Below, one piece after another: positions 45,873-57,675 of a stretch of DNA of 64,000 bases. The translations under genes were made by a program, and so were the position numbers. The notes below the pieces were generated by a model. It had not been told where the DNA came from. It saw only the letters and a program-made list of their open reading frames with translations, and did no database searches. Each line of letters opens with the position of its first letter. Positions within the stretch are counted from its first letter, which is position 1. This stretch comes from Planctomycetaceae bacterium (GTDB lineage: Bacteria > Planctomycetota > Planctomycetia > Pirellulales > Pirellulaceae), in assembly GCA_012729315.1 (NCBI GenBank), contig JAAYDI010000108.1:1-64000 (forward strand). The letters run 5' to 3'.

Positions 45873-47054
45873 TCAAGTGACCTCGCGCCGGACTTCCGCG
45901 AACTTCTCCAGGGCGAAGACCAGGTCGTCGTGCGAATGCGCCGCGGAGATCTGGGTGCGAATGCGCGCCTTGCCCACCGGCACGACCGGGTAGGAAAAGC
46001 CGGTCACGTAGACGCCTTTCTCCAGCAGGGCATCGGCCGTGCGGCCGGCCAGTGCGGCGTCATAGAGCATGACGGGCACGATCGGATGTTCGCCGGGCAG
46101 CACGTCGTAGCCCACGCTGGCGATCTCGGCGCGGAAGAACTGTGTGTTGCGTACCAGCTGGTCGCGGAGCTCTGTCGATTCCAGCAGCAGATCCAGTGCG
46201 GCGATCGACGCTGACGCGATGGGCGGAGGCAGGGAATTCGAGAACAGGTACGGCCGGGAACGCTGCCGCAGCAGGTCAATCAGCACGCGTCGCCCGCTGG
46301 TATACCCGCCGCTGGCCCCGCCCAACGCCTTGCCGAGCGTGCCGGTGAGCAGGTCGATCCGGTCCATCACGTCGTGGTACTCGGGTGTGCCCCGTCCTCG
46401 CGGGCCCAGGAACCCGACGGCGTGCGAATCATCCACCATCACCAGGGCATTGTACTTGTCCGCCAGTTCGCAGATTCCCGGCAGGTTGGCGATGTAGCCG
46501 TCCATGGAGAACACACCATCCGTGGCGATCATCCGGAAGCGGGCGTGCCGAGCCTGCTGAAGCTGCTGCTCCAGGTCGGCCATGTCGTTGTTCCGGTACC
46601 GGAACCGCTGCGCCTTGCAGAGCCGGATGCCGTCGATGATGCTGGCGTGGTTGAGTTCATCCGAGATGATGGCATCCTCGGCCGTCAGCAGCGTCTCGAA
46701 GAGTCCGCCATTGGCATCGAAACACGAGGTGTACAGGATCGTGTCTTCGGTCTGCAGGAACTCGCTGATCTTGGCTTCCAGCTGCTTGTGGATGGTCTGG
46801 GTGCCGCAGATGAAACGGACCGAGGACAGCCCGTAACCCCAGCGATCGAGTCCTTCGTGCGCGGCCCGGATGACGGTCGGGTGTTCCGTCAGTCCCAGGT
46901 AGTTGTTGGCGCACATGTTCAACACCAGACGCCCGTCCCCCGCCCGGATGTGCGCACTCTGCGGGGTCGTGATCACCCGTTCGGCCTTGAACAGTCCGCG
47001 GGCGCGGATCTCGTCGAGTTGCTGTTGGACATGCTGTGTGATCGAATCGTGCAT
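45873..47054 (-). CDS. kbl: Glycine C-acetyltransferase (2-amino-3-ketobutyrate CoA ligase)
   Basis: This 393-residue PLP enzyme converts 2-amino-3-ketobutyrate + CoA to glycine + acetyl-CoA. Evidence: [31 protein letters not shown], the cofactor site [12 protein letters not shown] and the PLP Lys in [14 protein letters not shown]. It is the second gene of a two-gene operon with threonine dehydrogenase, 35 bp apart, giving the complete threonine-to-glycine route. Confidence 0.96.
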   Translation of the reverse strand: MHDSITQHVQQQLDEIRARGLFKAERVITTPQSAHIRAGDGRLVLNMCANNYLGLTEHPTVIRAAHEGLDRWGYGLSSVRFICGTQTIHKQLEAKISEFLQTEDTILYTSCFDANGGLFETLLTAEDAIISDELNHASIIDGIRLCKAQRFRYRNNDMADLEQQLQQARHARFRMIATDGVFSMDGYIANLPGICELADKYNALVMVDDSHAVGFLGPRGRGTPEYHDVMDRIDLLTGTLGKALGGASGGYTSGRRVLIDLLRQRSRPYLFSNSLPPPIASASIAALDLLLESTELRDQLVRNTQFFRAEIASVGYDVLPGEHPIVPVMLYDAALAGRTADALLEKGVYVTGFSYPVVPVGKARIRTQISAAHSHDDLVFALEKFAEVRREVT

Positions 47055-47089
47055 GGATCCACCTTCTGGCTGTGCGACGCCGGGCTGGA

Positions 47090-48124
47090 CTACAGCGGAT
47101 CATTCCAGTACAGGACCACCTTGCCGGACTTGCCGGACCGCATGGCCGCGAAGCCCTGTTCAAAGTCCGTATAATGGTACCGGTGGGTGATGATGGGGCG
47201 GATGTCGAGGCCGCTTTGCAGCATCACGGTCATCTTGTACCAGGTTTCGTACATCTCGCGCCCGTAAATGCCTTGGATCGTGAGCATGTTGAACACGACC
47301 GTGCTCCAGTCGATGGCAATGTCCTCGGCCGGAATCCCCAGCATGGCGATCTTGCCACCATGGCACATGTTTTGGAGCATGTCGCGGAAGGCGGCCGGGT
47401 TGCCCGACATCTCCAGTCCCACGTCGAAGCCTTCCTGCATGTGCAGCTGCCGCTGGACATCCGCCAACTGCGTCTGCCGCACATCTACCGCCAGCGTCGC
47501 ACCCAGCCGCTGGGCCAGCTCCAGGCGATAGGGATTGACGTCCGTGATGACGACATAGCGCGCGCCGGCATGCCGCACGATCGCCGCCGCCATCGCGCCA
47601 ATCGGGCCGGCGCCGGTGATCAGGACGTCTTCGCCCAGCACGGGGAATGACAGCGCTGTGTGCACGGCATTGCCGAACGGATCGAAGATGGCCGCCACGT
47701 CGCGATCGATGGCCGGGTCGAGCAGCCACACGTTGGTCATGGGCAGCGCCATATACTGGGCAAAGGCCCCCGGCCGGTTGACCCCGATCCCCTTCGTCGC
47801 TTTGCACAAGTGCCGGCGGCCGGCCAGGCAGTTGCGGCAGCGGCCGCACACGACATGCCCCTCGCCGCTCACCATATCCCCCGGCCGGAAGTCGGCCACG
47901 TTCGAGCCGACCGCGACGACCTCCCCCACAAACTCGTGCCCCACAATCAGCGGGACGGGAATGGTCTTCTGCGACCAGGCATCCCAGTTGTAGATGTGTA
48001 CGTCGGTCCCGCAGATGCCCGTGCGCCCGACTTTGATCAGCACGTCATTGATGCCGATCTGAGGTTCCGGCACGTCTTCGAGCCACAGTCCCGGGGCCTT
48101 CTCCCGCTTCACTAACGCCTTCAT
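47090..48124 (-). CDS. tdh: L-threonine 3-dehydrogenase
   Basis: The 344-residue zinc-dependent alcohol-dehydrogenase-type enzyme oxidises threonine to 2-amino-3-ketobutyrate with NAD+. Evidence: [12 protein letters not shown] (catalytic zinc Cys), [12 protein letters not shown], the four-Cys structural zinc loop [15 protein letters not shown], and [19 protein letters not shown] for NAD+. ATG 48124 (MKALVKREK) is the family start. No good ribosome site precedes it; instead a 19-bp tandem duplication covers that region. It is the first gene of the operon with kbl. Confidence 0.95.
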   Translation of the reverse strand: MKALVKREKAPGLWLEDVPEPQIGINDVLIKVGRTGICGTDVHIYNWDAWSQKTIPVPLIVGHEFVGEVVAVGSNVADFRPGDMVSGEGHVVCGRCRNCLAGRRHLCKATKGIGVNRPGAFAQYMALPMTNVWLLDPAIDRDVAAIFDPFGNAVHTALSFPVLGEDVLITGAGPIGAMAAAIVRHAGARYVVITDVNPYRLELAQRLGATLAVDVRQTQLADVQRQLHMQEGFDVGLEMSGNPAAFRDMLQNMCHGGKIAMLGIPAEDIAIDWSTVVFNMLTIQGIYGREMYETWYKMTVMLQSGLDIRPIITHRYHYTDFEQGFAAMRSGKSGKVVLYWNDPL

Positions 48125-48134
48125 AGACTGCTCT

Positions 48135-48172
48135 GCTACTTGGAGAGACAATGGCTACTTGGAGAGACAATG
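48135..48172. repeat. Perfect 19-bp tandem duplication at the tdh 5' end
   Basis: The unit GCTACTTGGAGAGACAATG occurs twice without mismatch (48135-48153 and 48154-48172). It starts 10 bp before the tdh start codon on the other strand. On the plus strand each copy carries GGAG close to an ATG, but no plausible gene follows there. Confidence 0.95.
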
Positions 48173-48430
48173 GCCCGGACGTGCCTTGGCAACAGCCCGC
48201 TGGGCCTGGCTCAGGATCATCAGTCATCAGGTTGCCAGTACCGCTACGCTATCGCGTCGGGGGACCAGCCACAAGCGGGCCTGCGGAAAAGGAGACGGGC
48301 GGTGGCCGCCGCGACCGCACGACTCGCTTTCCCGGCGGCTATCGGGTAGGCTTGAGTCACGTTTTCCGAGACGCGCTCGCAGCGTGCACGAACACTCATT
48401 GTTCTATGGGTTCTACAGCAGATCACCGCC

Positions 48431-49048
48431 ATGGCAGACGCGACTCCTTCTCCGGCCGACCGTTTTCGCGACGCATACGAGAACCAGCCTGCGTGGGAAA
48501 TCGGACGCCTGCAGCCGGCGCTGGCGGCCGTCGCCGACCGCATCCAGGGTTCCATCCTCGATGCCGGCTGCGGCACGGGGGATTGCGCCCTGTTCTTCGC
48601 CGAACGCGGCCACGAAGTCCATGGCGTGGACATCGTCGCCGAAGTGATCGCGTTGGCCAGGACCAAGGCGGCCGACCGCGGCTTGCAGGCCCAGTTCCTG
48701 GTCCTGGACGCTACGAATCTGGACCAGCTGCCCCGTTCGTTCGATAACGTCATTGACAGTGGCCTGTTCCATGTGTTGTCCGACCTGGACCGCACGCGAT
48801 ATATTGCCGCGATCCAGCATGTGCTGCGGCCGGGTGGTCGCCTCTGGCTGCTGTGCTGGAGCGACCAGGAACCGCCCAAGCCGGGCCCGCGCCGGATCTC
48901 GCGCCGCGAACTGCAGGAGGCCTTCGCGGCAGGCTGGACAATCGAATCTCTCGAAGAGGTGCGGATGGAGGCGGCCGCTCACGTGCCGCCCGGAACTTTT
49001 GACCCAGGAGGGCCACGCGCCTACCGTCTCATCGCCTGCCGCACGTAG
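48431..49048 (+). CDS. Class I SAM-dependent methyltransferase
   Basis: The 205-residue protein has the lead-in PSPADRFRDAYENQPAWEIG, motif I SILDAGCGTGDCALFFAERG, strand 2 HGVDIVAEV, and motif IV FDNVIDSGLFHVLSD. The pattern is close to small tellurite-resistance/thiopurine-type methyltransferases, though the actual acceptor is unknown. It stands alone, divergent from tdh-kbl. Confidence 0.88.
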   Translation: MADATPSPADRFRDAYENQPAWEIGRLQPALAAVADRIQGSILDAGCGTGDCALFFAERGHEVHGVDIVAEVIALARTKAADRGLQAQFLVLDATNLDQLPRSFDNVIDSGLFHVLSDLDRTRYIAAIQHVLRPGGRLWLLCWSDQEPPKPGPRRISRRELQEAFAAGWTIESLEEVRMEAAAHVPPGTFDPGGPRAYRLIACRT

Positions 49049-49097
49049 CTGTACAGCCCGGCGGCGTGCGGTGGCCGGGAGGCGGGTACGCCCCGCC

Positions 49098-49814
49098 CTA
49101 GCGGCTGCGCGGCACCGTCGTATTCTTGGACGTACGCTGCGGCTGCGCCCGCCGCGACTGTTCCGGTGCGCTGTTCATGACGCTGGCCCGCTCGAACTGC
49201 TCGACCTTTTTCTGGTATTCGATCAGCGATGCACGCTCAAACTGTTCGGCTTTGGTGAGTATCGCCTGGTCGTTGGACGCCAGTCCCTTCTCGCGGAGCT
49301 GGGCCGCATACTCCAGCCGCTTTGCCAGCAGCTGTTCTTCCTTCGCGATGAGCATCTGTAGGCTGCGGATACGCCCATGTATCTGCTGTTCCTCTGCGGC
49401 AGCCGCCTGCCGGCCCGCAGCCGCCCGCCGTTTCTCTTCTTCCGTTACCTGGATGTTTTCAAACGTCCGCACGACCTTGGGCGTGGGCTCCGCCAGCGGG
49501 TCATCTGTCAGGTTCTCTGTCGTCGGCTGATCGAACTCGGCTGGTTCCGATGCCACGACCGTCTCGTCCGTGGGCACTGCCCGGACCGGCGCAGGCTCCT
49601 CCGGCGGCGCTCCGGCACGTCTCCAACGGGTCTCGCCAGAGCGTGTGGGCTCAGTGGGGGCGGCCTTGGTACCTGACGTGTCGACCAGCTTCTTGACCAC
49701 GCGTTTCGGGTTCGTGTTGATTACACGTCCTTCCGGTTCCTGGGCCGCTGCCGTCGAACTGAGCACCAGACTCGCGCTGACCACCAACACCGATGCTCCA
49801 AACAGACGTCGCAT
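49098..49814 (-). CDS. Exported coiled-coil protein of unknown function
   Basis: The 238-residue protein has a signal peptide (MRRLFGASVLVVSASLVLSS, ending about AAAQ). A Pro/Thr-rich acidic linker follows, then a charged helical segment with heptad-like spacing (EEEKRRAAAGRQAAAAEEQ, IRSLQMLIAKEEQLLAKRLE). An internal duplication is visible (KAEQFERASLIEYQKKVEQFERASV, where EQFERAS occurs twice). ATG 49814 is used because GGGAG precedes it and the signal peptide starts there. Confidence 0.78.
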   Translation of the reverse strand: MRRLFGASVLVVSASLVLSSTAAAQEPEGRVINTNPKRVVKKLVDTSGTKAAPTEPTRSGETRWRRAGAPPEEPAPVRAVPTDETVVASEPAEFDQPTTENLTDDPLAEPTPKVVRTFENIQVTEEEKRRAAAGRQAAAAEEQQIHGRIRSLQMLIAKEEQLLAKRLEYAAQLREKGLASNDQAILTKAEQFERASLIEYQKKVEQFERASVMNSAPEQSRRAQPQRTSKNTTVPRSR

Positions 49815-49986
49815 ATTGCGTCTCCCGTCGAAGAAGATATCGAATACACCTGTCATGCGAGATCGGTGATAATCGCGACAATCTTAAGGTTTAGTTCGAT
49901 TAGCCACCTGCACAAACATGGAGGAGCGTGCGGGTCGGTCAGACTGGGCAGACCGGGCAGGCAGCGAAGATCTGTCTGCGGTCGTG

Positions 49987-52557
49987 CTACGTACTCCGCC
50001 GGATGTACTGCCGAATACCGTCGGCCAGCTGAGCGACCAGGGGACCCAGCTGCCGGGCCAGCGGCTCGGCACCGTCGACCGTACCCTGTCTACCCAGCTG
50101 CTCCAGTTGATGGGCGATGTCCGTCGCCTGCTGGAATGCATAGCGGGCGACCATGCCTTTAAGTCGATGGGCGGCCAGCTGCAGCCGGTGCGCATCGCGC
50201 TGTTGGATCGCCTGGTGGATGTCTGCGAGCAGGGCCGGGCCGTCGTTCAGGAAGAACGACATCTGGCTGACCAGCAGGTCGGCGTCCTGGTCCAGGCTAT
50301 CCAGGGCCGCCTGGAAATCGTAGCCCGGCACGGGAGCATCCGGGGTGCTGGCGGGTGCGGCAGGCGTGGTGGACGTGGCAGGCGTGGTGGATGTAGTGGA
50401 GGCCGGCACGCTTTCGACCAGCCGCACGAGTTCGGCGGGGCGGAGCGGCTTGGCCAGGTAGGCGTCCATGCCGGCCATCAGGCACTTCTCGCGGTCACCG
50501 CTCATGGCATGGGCCGTCAGGGCGATGATCGGCACGTGTCCTCCTTCCCGCGCTTCCCGCTGGCGGATCGCGGCCGTCGTCTGGTATCCGTCGAGTCCGG
50601 GCATCTGGACGTCGAGCAGCACGACGTCGAACGGCTGCCGTGCCAGCGCGGCAAGCACCTGGTAGCCGTTGGCGGCCTGCACGCACTGGTGGCCCCGCTT
50701 GGCGAGCACCGTGGTCGCGAGACTGCGATTCGCGTCGTGATCATCGGCCACGAGGACCCGCAGTGGGCGCGGCGCGGGCACCGCGAGCAGCATTTCGTTG
50801 GGCCCGTCCGCGGGGCGCGGCAGTGCGCGCGGCGTGCTGGCGGGCAGTGCAACGGGTGCCTCGCTCCACCGCAGACGTACGGTGAAATGGAAGGTGCTCC
50901 CCTGTCCCACGGTGCTCTCCACCCAGATCCGCCCCTGCATCATCCGCACCAGTTCCGACGAGATGGTCAGCCCCAGGCCGGAACCGCCGTACTTGCGTGT
51001 CGTCGAGGCGTCGACCTGTTTGAAGGCCTCGAAGATGGCATCCTGTTGCTCGGCCGGAATGCCGATGCCGGTGTCGCGCACCGTCCAATGCAGGCTGACT
51101 TCCGTGTCACTCCGCCACTGTTCTTCCACCGCCACCGCCACCTCCCCCTGTTCGGTGAACTTGATGGCGTTGCCGAGCAGGTTGAGCAGGATCTGGCGCA
51201 GACGCGTTGGATCGCCGCGCAGCACGGCCGGCAGGCTGGCCGGCAGGTGCGTTTCCAGCCGGATCCCCTTCTGTTGCGCTTTGACCTCCAGCGTCTTGAC
51301 CACCTCCGCGACCACTTCCGGCAGGGAGAAATCGATTTCCTCCATCTCCATCTTGTCGGCTTCGATCTTGGACAGGTCGAGAATGTCGTTCAGCAGTCCC
51401 AGCAGCAGTTCGCTGGACGACCGCACCGTCCGCAGGTACTCGCGCTGTTCATCGCTCAGCTCCGTGCCGAGTGCCAGTTCGGTCATGCCCATGATCGCGT
51501 TCATGGGAGTGCGGATCTCGTGGCTCATGTTGGCCAGGAACTCGCTCTTGAGACGGCTGTTGGTTTCCGCCGTCTCTTTGGCCCGGCGGAGGACCTCTTC
51601 CGTCTGGCGTCGTTTGGTGATGTCGTTGCCAATGGAGATCCAACGTGTGAGCTGGCCGGCGTCGTTTCGGACGGGGATCAGATCGCTCTCGATCCAGAAT
51701 GTCGCGCCGTCCTTGCGGTAGAGCAGCAGGTCCTGTATGAGCTCACTCCCCTGCTGCCGGGCCCGCTGGTAGTCGCGGATCGAAGCGGCGTCGGTGCTGG
51801 GCCCGAACAGCAGCTCGTCGAATCGCTGGCCGACCGCCTCGCCGGGCGGGTAGAGAGTCATCTGCACGAAGGCCGCGTTAACGGCCATGATGGTACCGTC
51901 CGGTTCCATGATGGCGATGGAGTTCTTGGTCTTGCTGATCACCAGCGACAGCATGGTGAGGTGTTCCGCTTCCGTCGCGCGCGCGGCCAGTCCCGCGCGC
52001 AATTCGCGGGCGCGGTGGGCACGGTCGAGAGCCTCCTCGAGCGAGCGGGCGCGGCGCAGCGCGACGGCCAGTGCATCGATCGCGGTGTTTGCCTGCAGCA
52101 GCTGAGACCACTCGGCGACTTCCGCCTCGGTGGGAGAGGTGAAGCCCGGCGACAGCGTCTGGGCCATGCGGATCACGGCGCCCGCCACCGGCCATCCCGA
52201 AGATTCGAAGTGATCGACCAGCTCGCCGACCCGCTGGATGACGGCCGCTTCCACGTCCGCTGGTGCCGGCCGGGGCCCCGCCGACTCGGCAGACTGCTCC
52301 GCCGACGCCCGGGCCGGCTGATCGCAGATCGACACTTCGATGCACCGATGTCCGCCGCGCTGCACCAGCGCGAAACGCACCTTGCCTTTTCCGCCATGCG
52401 CGGCAATGGTGCGGCAGACCATGTCGACCGCTTCAGCCAGCTCGTTACGCCGCTGGGGCGACAGCTGTGTCAAGGCTGCCAGGAGTTGCGCCCGCTGCGC
52501 CAGATCCTTGGCGTCGGATGCGTGACGGAGCAGAAATTCGGCAATGATGGCGTTCAC
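49987..52557 (-). CDS. Hybrid sensor histidine kinase with PAS, REC and HPt domains
   Basis: The 856-residue cytoplasmic kinase reads in order as follows. An N-terminal segment ([20 protein letters not shown], then [20 protein letters not shown]) resembles a partial RsbT/RsbW-type ATPase. A PAS domain follows at about 200-320 ([36 protein letters not shown]). HisKA with [14 protein letters not shown] comes at about residue 345. The HATPase has [17 protein letters not shown] and [10 protein letters not shown] receiver domain has the phosphoacceptor Asp in [12 protein letters not shown] Thr/Pro linker precedes an HPt domain with the His in [15 protein letters not shown]. It is a full phosphorelay in one chain. 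The HPt most likely passes phosphate to the response regulator encoded divergently 106 bp away. Confidence 0.95.
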   Translation of the reverse strand: MNAIIAEFLLRHASDAKDLAQRAQLLAALTQLSPQRRNELAEAVDMVCRTIAAHGGKGKVRFALVQRGGHRCIEVSICDQPARASAEQSAESAGPRPAPADVEAAVIQRVGELVDHFESSGWPVAGAVIRMAQTLSPGFTSPTEAEVAEWSQLLQANTAIDALAVALRRARSLEEALDRAHRARELRAGLAARATEAEHLTMLSLVISKTKNSIAIMEPDGTIMAVNAAFVQMTLYPPGEAVGQRFDELLFGPSTDAASIRDYQRARQQGSELIQDLLLYRKDGATFWIESDLIPVRNDAGQLTRWISIGNDITKRRQTEEVLRRAKETAETNSRLKSEFLANMSHEIRTPMNAIMGMTELALGTELSDEQREYLRTVRSSSELLLGLLNDILDLSKIEADKMEMEEIDFSLPEVVAEVVKTLEVKAQQKGIRLETHLPASLPAVLRGDPTRLRQILLNLLGNAIKFTEQGEVAVAVEEQWRSDTEVSLHWTVRDTGIGIPAEQQDAIFEAFKQVDASTTRKYGGSGLGLTISSELVRMMQGRIWVESTVGQGSTFHFTVRLRWSEAPVALPASTPRALPRPADGPNEMLLAVPAPRPLRVLVADDHDANRSLATTVLAKRGHQCVQAANGYQVLAALARQPFDVVLLDVQMPGLDGYQTTAAIRQREAREGGHVPIIALTAHAMSGDREKCLMAGMDAYLAKPLRPAELVRLVESVPASTTSTTPATSTTPAAPASTPDAPVPGYDFQAALDSLDQDADLLVSQMSFFLNDGPALLADIHQAIQQRDAHRLQLAAHRLKGMVARYAFQQATDIAHQLEQLGRQGTVDGAEPLARQLGPLVAQLADGIRQYIRRST

Positions 52558-52663
52558 AATCGAGCACCCTTCTGCGGCACCGATCAGTCGGTTTCAGCAC
52601 TCCCGGTCGCTGTCCCTTTCGGCTACATTGTAGTGGTCACACCACTCCCACGGTACGCGCGCC

Positions 52664-54271
52664 ATGTCAACTATCCTGGTCGTTGACGATGATCCGGCCG
52701 ATCGCGATCTGATCGTGCAGACCCTGCAGAAACAGGGGCACACGACACTCACGGCCGCGACCGCCGCTGAGGGCCTGGAGCTGGCCAGCCGGGAGCAGGC
52801 GGATACGGCCGTCTTGGACGTGCTGCTCCCCGACGGTGACGGCATCGAGTTGTTTCGCAAAATCCGCGCCATAGACAACACGCTTCCGGTAATCTTCGTC
52901 ACCGCCTCGGGCTCGAGCAACACCGCGATTGAAGCGATGCAGCTCGGAGCGCTGGACTATCTGATCAAACCGCTGCAGGTCGCCGAGGTGCGCCGCGTCG
53001 TTCAACGGGCGCTGGAAGTCCGCAGACTGGCGCGCGACCCCATCACCGTGAACCCGGCCCCCACGCAGGAGACGGGAGGCGAGGGGGATGTCATCATCGG
53101 CCGGTCCCCCGCCATGCAGGAGGTGTACAAGGCGATCGGGCTGGTCGCCTCGCAGCAGGTGACGGTGCTGATTCGGGGCGAGAGCGGCACAGGCAAGGAA
53201 CTGGTGGCCCGGGCGCTCTACAAGTTCGGCAAACGGGCCGAGGGTCCCTTGCTGGCAGTCAATTGTGCGGCGATCCCAGAAACCCTGCTCGAGAGCGAAC
53301 TGTTCGGCCACGAACGCGGTGCATTCACGGGCGCCGACCGGCGGCGGATCGGCAAGTTTGAACAGTGCCATGGCGGTACGCTGTTCCTGGACGAGATTGG
53401 CGACATGCCGCCGCTGCTCCAGAGCAAGTTGCTGCGCGTGCTGCAGGAGCAGAAGTTTCAGCGTGTGGGGGGAGAGCAGGTGATCGCGACTGACGTGCGG
53501 GTCATCGCGGCCACGAATCGGAACCTGGAGGAGATGGTAGCGCAGAATCTGTTCCGGGAAGATCTGTTCTATCGCCTGAACGGCTACACGATCCAATTGC
53601 CCCCGCTGCGCGAGCGCGGTTCAGACATTGAGCTGCTGGTCGATCACTTCCTGCGCCAGGCGAACCGCGATCTGGACAAGCAGGTACGGGCGGTGGCGCC
53701 GGAAGCCAGGCAGCTGCTGCGCGAATATACCTGGCCCGGGAACGTGCGCGAGCTGCAGAATGTCATTCGGCAGGCGGTCCTGCAGACAACCGGTCCGGTG
53801 TTGCTGGCCGATTTCCTGCCGGATGTGGTGCGCGCGACGGATGCCTGCGGCCCGCAGGCGGATGGCTCCGCAGGTGCCGGAGACGCGCTGGACCGGTTCA
53901 TTGACGAACGGCTGCGTGCCGGCTCTCAACAGCTGTATGACGAGGTGGTCGGGCGGGTGGAGGCCCGCTTGATCGAGCGGGCCTTGAGCCACACCGGGGG
54001 AGACAAGCTGGAAGCCATCCGGCTGCTGGGTACGAACCCGGCGACGCTGCGTTCCACCGCAGCGCTGTCGCTGCTGAATCTCGAACCCAAGTCCCTGCCG
54101 GGTGGCGCGCTCGATACGCTCATTCAACCGGGCATGACGATGGAGGAGATCGAGAAGGAGGCCATCCGGCGCGCGCTGGCCCACACCAACGGCCGGCGTA
54201 CCGAAGCGTCGCAGCTGCTGGGTCTGAGCGTTCGCACGCTGCAACGCAAGATCAAGGAATACGATCTCTAG
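52664..54271 (+). CDS. Sigma-54-dependent response regulator (NtrC family) with two Fis-like HTH segments
   Basis: The 535-residue activator has a receiver domain ([11 protein letters not shown], phosphoacceptor Asp in [12 protein letters not shown], Lys in LIKPLQ). An AAA+ domain follows with Walker [17 protein letters not shown], the sigma-54 contact loop [12 protein letters not shown], Walker B LFLDEIGD and sensor [13 protein letters not shown]. Two C-terminal segments resemble Fis-type helix-turn-helices: [22 protein letters not shown]-like near residue 430 (the second helix is irregular), and the canonical [37 protein letters not shown] at the end. It should activate sigma-54 promoters. 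One such promoter, for chaperone genes, lies about 3 kb downstream. Confidence 0.95.
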   Translation: MSTILVVDDDPADRDLIVQTLQKQGHTTLTAATAAEGLELASREQADTAVLDVLLPDGDGIELFRKIRAIDNTLPVIFVTASGSSNTAIEAMQLGALDYLIKPLQVAEVRRVVQRALEVRRLARDPITVNPAPTQETGGEGDVIIGRSPAMQEVYKAIGLVASQQVTVLIRGESGTGKELVARALYKFGKRAEGPLLAVNCAAIPETLLESELFGHERGAFTGADRRRIGKFEQCHGGTLFLDEIGDMPPLLQSKLLRVLQEQKFQRVGGEQVIATDVRVIAATNRNLEEMVAQNLFREDLFYRLNGYTIQLPPLRERGSDIELLVDHFLRQANRDLDKQVRAVAPEARQLLREYTWPGNVRELQNVIRQAVLQTTGPVLLADFLPDVVRATDACGPQADGSAGAGDALDRFIDERLRAGSQQLYDEVVGRVEARLIERALSHTGGDKLEAIRLLGTNPATLRSTAALSLLNLEPKSLPGGALDTLIQPGMTMEEIEKEAIRRALAHTNGRRTEASQLLGLSVRTLQRKIKEYDL

Positions 54272-54293
54272 CCTCCCCGCGTCTCGGCTGCAC

Positions 54294-56231
<1,938 letters not shown>

Positions 56232-56446
56232 GTTCCCCTTTCACCATGTACGGTGGAGCAGGCGGGGGGTCCGCGGCTGCCGCCGGCAGGCTGCCCGCCT
56301 GTTCCACCTCAGCACCGAAACGAACGGCGTGCCAGGCACCGCCAGCACGCCGCACGCGTGTCATCCGCGAGTCGCGTTCAGGCGCCCACACAGCAACCCG
56401 TTGCGACCCGCTTTTCCAGGGAGCGATGACTCGATCGCCAATTCGC

Positions 56447-56839
56447 TCAGCTTGTTACTTCGATCCGTCGCGGCTTGACCGCTTCCCGCTTGGGCAGGTG
56501 TACGGTCAAGACGCCGTTTTTGAGTTCCGCCGCAATCTTCTCCGAGTCGATCGCTTCCGACACGGAAAACGAACGGTGGAAGTCGCCGATACCGTACTCA
56601 CCGTACAGAAGCTCCACGTTCGCGTTGCGCGGGGCGACTTTGCCGTAGATCTTCAGGTCGCCCTGTTCAAAATGGATGTTCAGATCGCCGGACTCCACCC
56701 CCGGCAGGTCGCCGTAGAGGACCAGCTCATCGTCATCCTCCCAGATGTCGAACCGGGGGCTGTAGGTCACGGCACCTTTCATTACCTGCGCCTCCGGTGC
56801 GGAGCAACTGGGAGTGTTCTTCTTCAGTGTATTGGCCAT
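56447..56839 (-). CDS. Small heat-shock protein, Hsp20/alpha-crystallin family
   Basis: The 130-residue protein has the alpha-crystallin domain FDIWEDDDELVLYGDLPGVE, LKIYGKVAP and the C-terminal strand GVLTVHLPKREAVKPRRIEV with the conserved GVL and P-R-I-x-V tail (I-x-V anchor). It forms oligomers that hold unfolding proteins for DnaK. ATG 56839 has AAAGGAA upstream; the extra open frame before it is basic and unlikely. It lies between the first hsp20 and dnaK. Confidence 0.95.
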   Translation of the reverse strand: MANTLKKNTPSCSAPEAQVMKGAVTYSPRFDIWEDDDELVLYGDLPGVESGDLNIHFEQGDLKIYGKVAPRNANVELLYGEYGIGDFHRSFSVSEAIDSEKIAAELKNGVLTVHLPKREAVKPRRIEVTS

Positions 56840-56903
56840 GGATCGTGTTCCTTTCCAGTTTCTGGTGTCTTTCCGAATGACTGTCAGCGCGGCACCGAGC
56901 CGA

Positions 56904-57350
56904 TCAGCTGATCTTGACCGCGATACGGCGCGGCTTCGATTCCTCACGTTTGGGCAAGGTGATCGTCAACACGCCCAGCTTGAACTCCGCGGATACCCGT
57001 TCCGCATCGACGTCGTGCGGCAATTCGAGCGTCCGTTCGAAGCTGCCGAAGTTGCGCTCCTGACGATGCCAGACGCCTCCCGTGACAGCGGCCTGCTTGC
57101 GTGTTCCCTTGAGCGTCAGACGCTTGCCTCCAGTGACGACGATCTCCAGGTCGTCCAGTTCGAAACCGGGCAGTTCGGCCTCGACACACAACCGATCGCT
57201 GTCTTCCCACAGGTTCAGCGCCGGGAACGCGGCCTGCGCGAACCGGCGCAGCGCGCCTCCGCCAGCGAATCGCTCGAAGAAGCGGTCCATGTCATGCTGC
57301 CAGTTGCTCCAATCTGCGACGTTCAATGGTTGCCATCGAATTCCCCACAT
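56904..57350 (-). CDS. Small heat-shock protein, Hsp20/alpha-crystallin family
   Basis: The 148-residue protein starts at ATG 57350 with a strong AGGGAGGAA site. The N-terminus is aromatic (MWGIRWQPLNVADWSNWQHD). The alpha-crystallin domain reads LNLWEDSDRLCVEAELPGFE, RLTLKGTRKQ, FGSFERTLELPHDVDAERVS and GVLTITLPKREESKPRRIAV. It is diverged from its neighbour, so the two may form mixed or distinct oligomers. It is the first gene after the sigma-54 promoter and heads the chaperone cluster. Confidence 0.95.
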   Translation of the reverse strand: MWGIRWQPLNVADWSNWQHDMDRFFERFAGGGALRRFAQAAFPALNLWEDSDRLCVEAELPGFELDDLEIVVTGGKRLTLKGTRKQAAVTGGVWHRQERNFGSFERTLELPHDVDAERVSAEFKLGVLTITLPKREESKPRRIAVKIS

Positions 57351-57458
57351 CGTGTATTCCTCCCTTGTATTGACAGGCTGTCCAGTGCGGACTTGTGCGG
57401 TATTACCCGCAGAGAACGCTTCGCACCGCGAGTCCTCTGCAACTGTTACAGGAGGATG

Positions 57459-57474
57459 TGCAAAAGGCGTGCCA
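57459..57474 (-). promoter_or_regulatory. Sigma-54 promoter for the hsp20-hsp20-dnaK cluster
   Basis: On the minus strand the sequence TGGCACGCCTTTTGCA matches the -24/-12 consensus TGGCACG-N4-TTGCW at every defined base. The GG and GC are separated by the required 10 bases. It points at the first hsp20 ATG 109 bp downstream and lies in the intergenic region. The expected transcript start is about 57448. Confidence 0.9.
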
Positions 57475-57633
57475 AACGATGCGCGCGAGAGAAACGGATG
57501 CCGGCCGGCGCTGGAACGTGCCGGCCCGCTGCCCGAGGCGGCCCGAGGGCGGGAGGTATGGGAGATATTCAGCACCGGGGGCTGCCAGGCCCCTCAACGG
57601 CCATTGTGGCACATGGCTTCCGCGTCATATTGT

Positions 57634-57664
57634 CCGGCCAAAGTGGCCGGTAGGGTGCCGGCCA
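57634..57664. promoter_or_regulatory. Inverted repeat that may be an activator site or terminator
   Basis: CCGGCCA (57634-57640) and TGGCCGG (57644-57650) form a perfect inverted repeat with a 3-base spacer. A further CCGGCCA stands at 57658-57664. It lies about 160 bp upstream of the sigma-54 promoter, the usual distance for an enhancer-like activator site, and also just past the end of the hydrolase gene. No T-run follows on the minus strand, which weakens the terminator reading. Confidence 0.4.
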
Positions 57665-57675
57665 GTGCCCGGCGC

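Noticed and set aside
48151-48747. Plus-strand frame starting at GGAGAGACAATG in the 19-bp duplication
   Set aside because: Although the start signal looks good, the protein is random Arg/Pro/Gly sequence and overlaps the real methyltransferase at 48431 in another frame.
49918-52686. Long plus-strand open frame opposite the histidine kinase
   Set aside because: The minus strand encodes all histidine-kinase motifs in order; the plus frame is an antisense artefact.
57351-57675. CIRCE element (TTAGCACTC-N9-GAGTGCTAA) before the chaperone genes
   Set aside because: Looked for and not found. The only strong promoter element there is the sigma-54 box.
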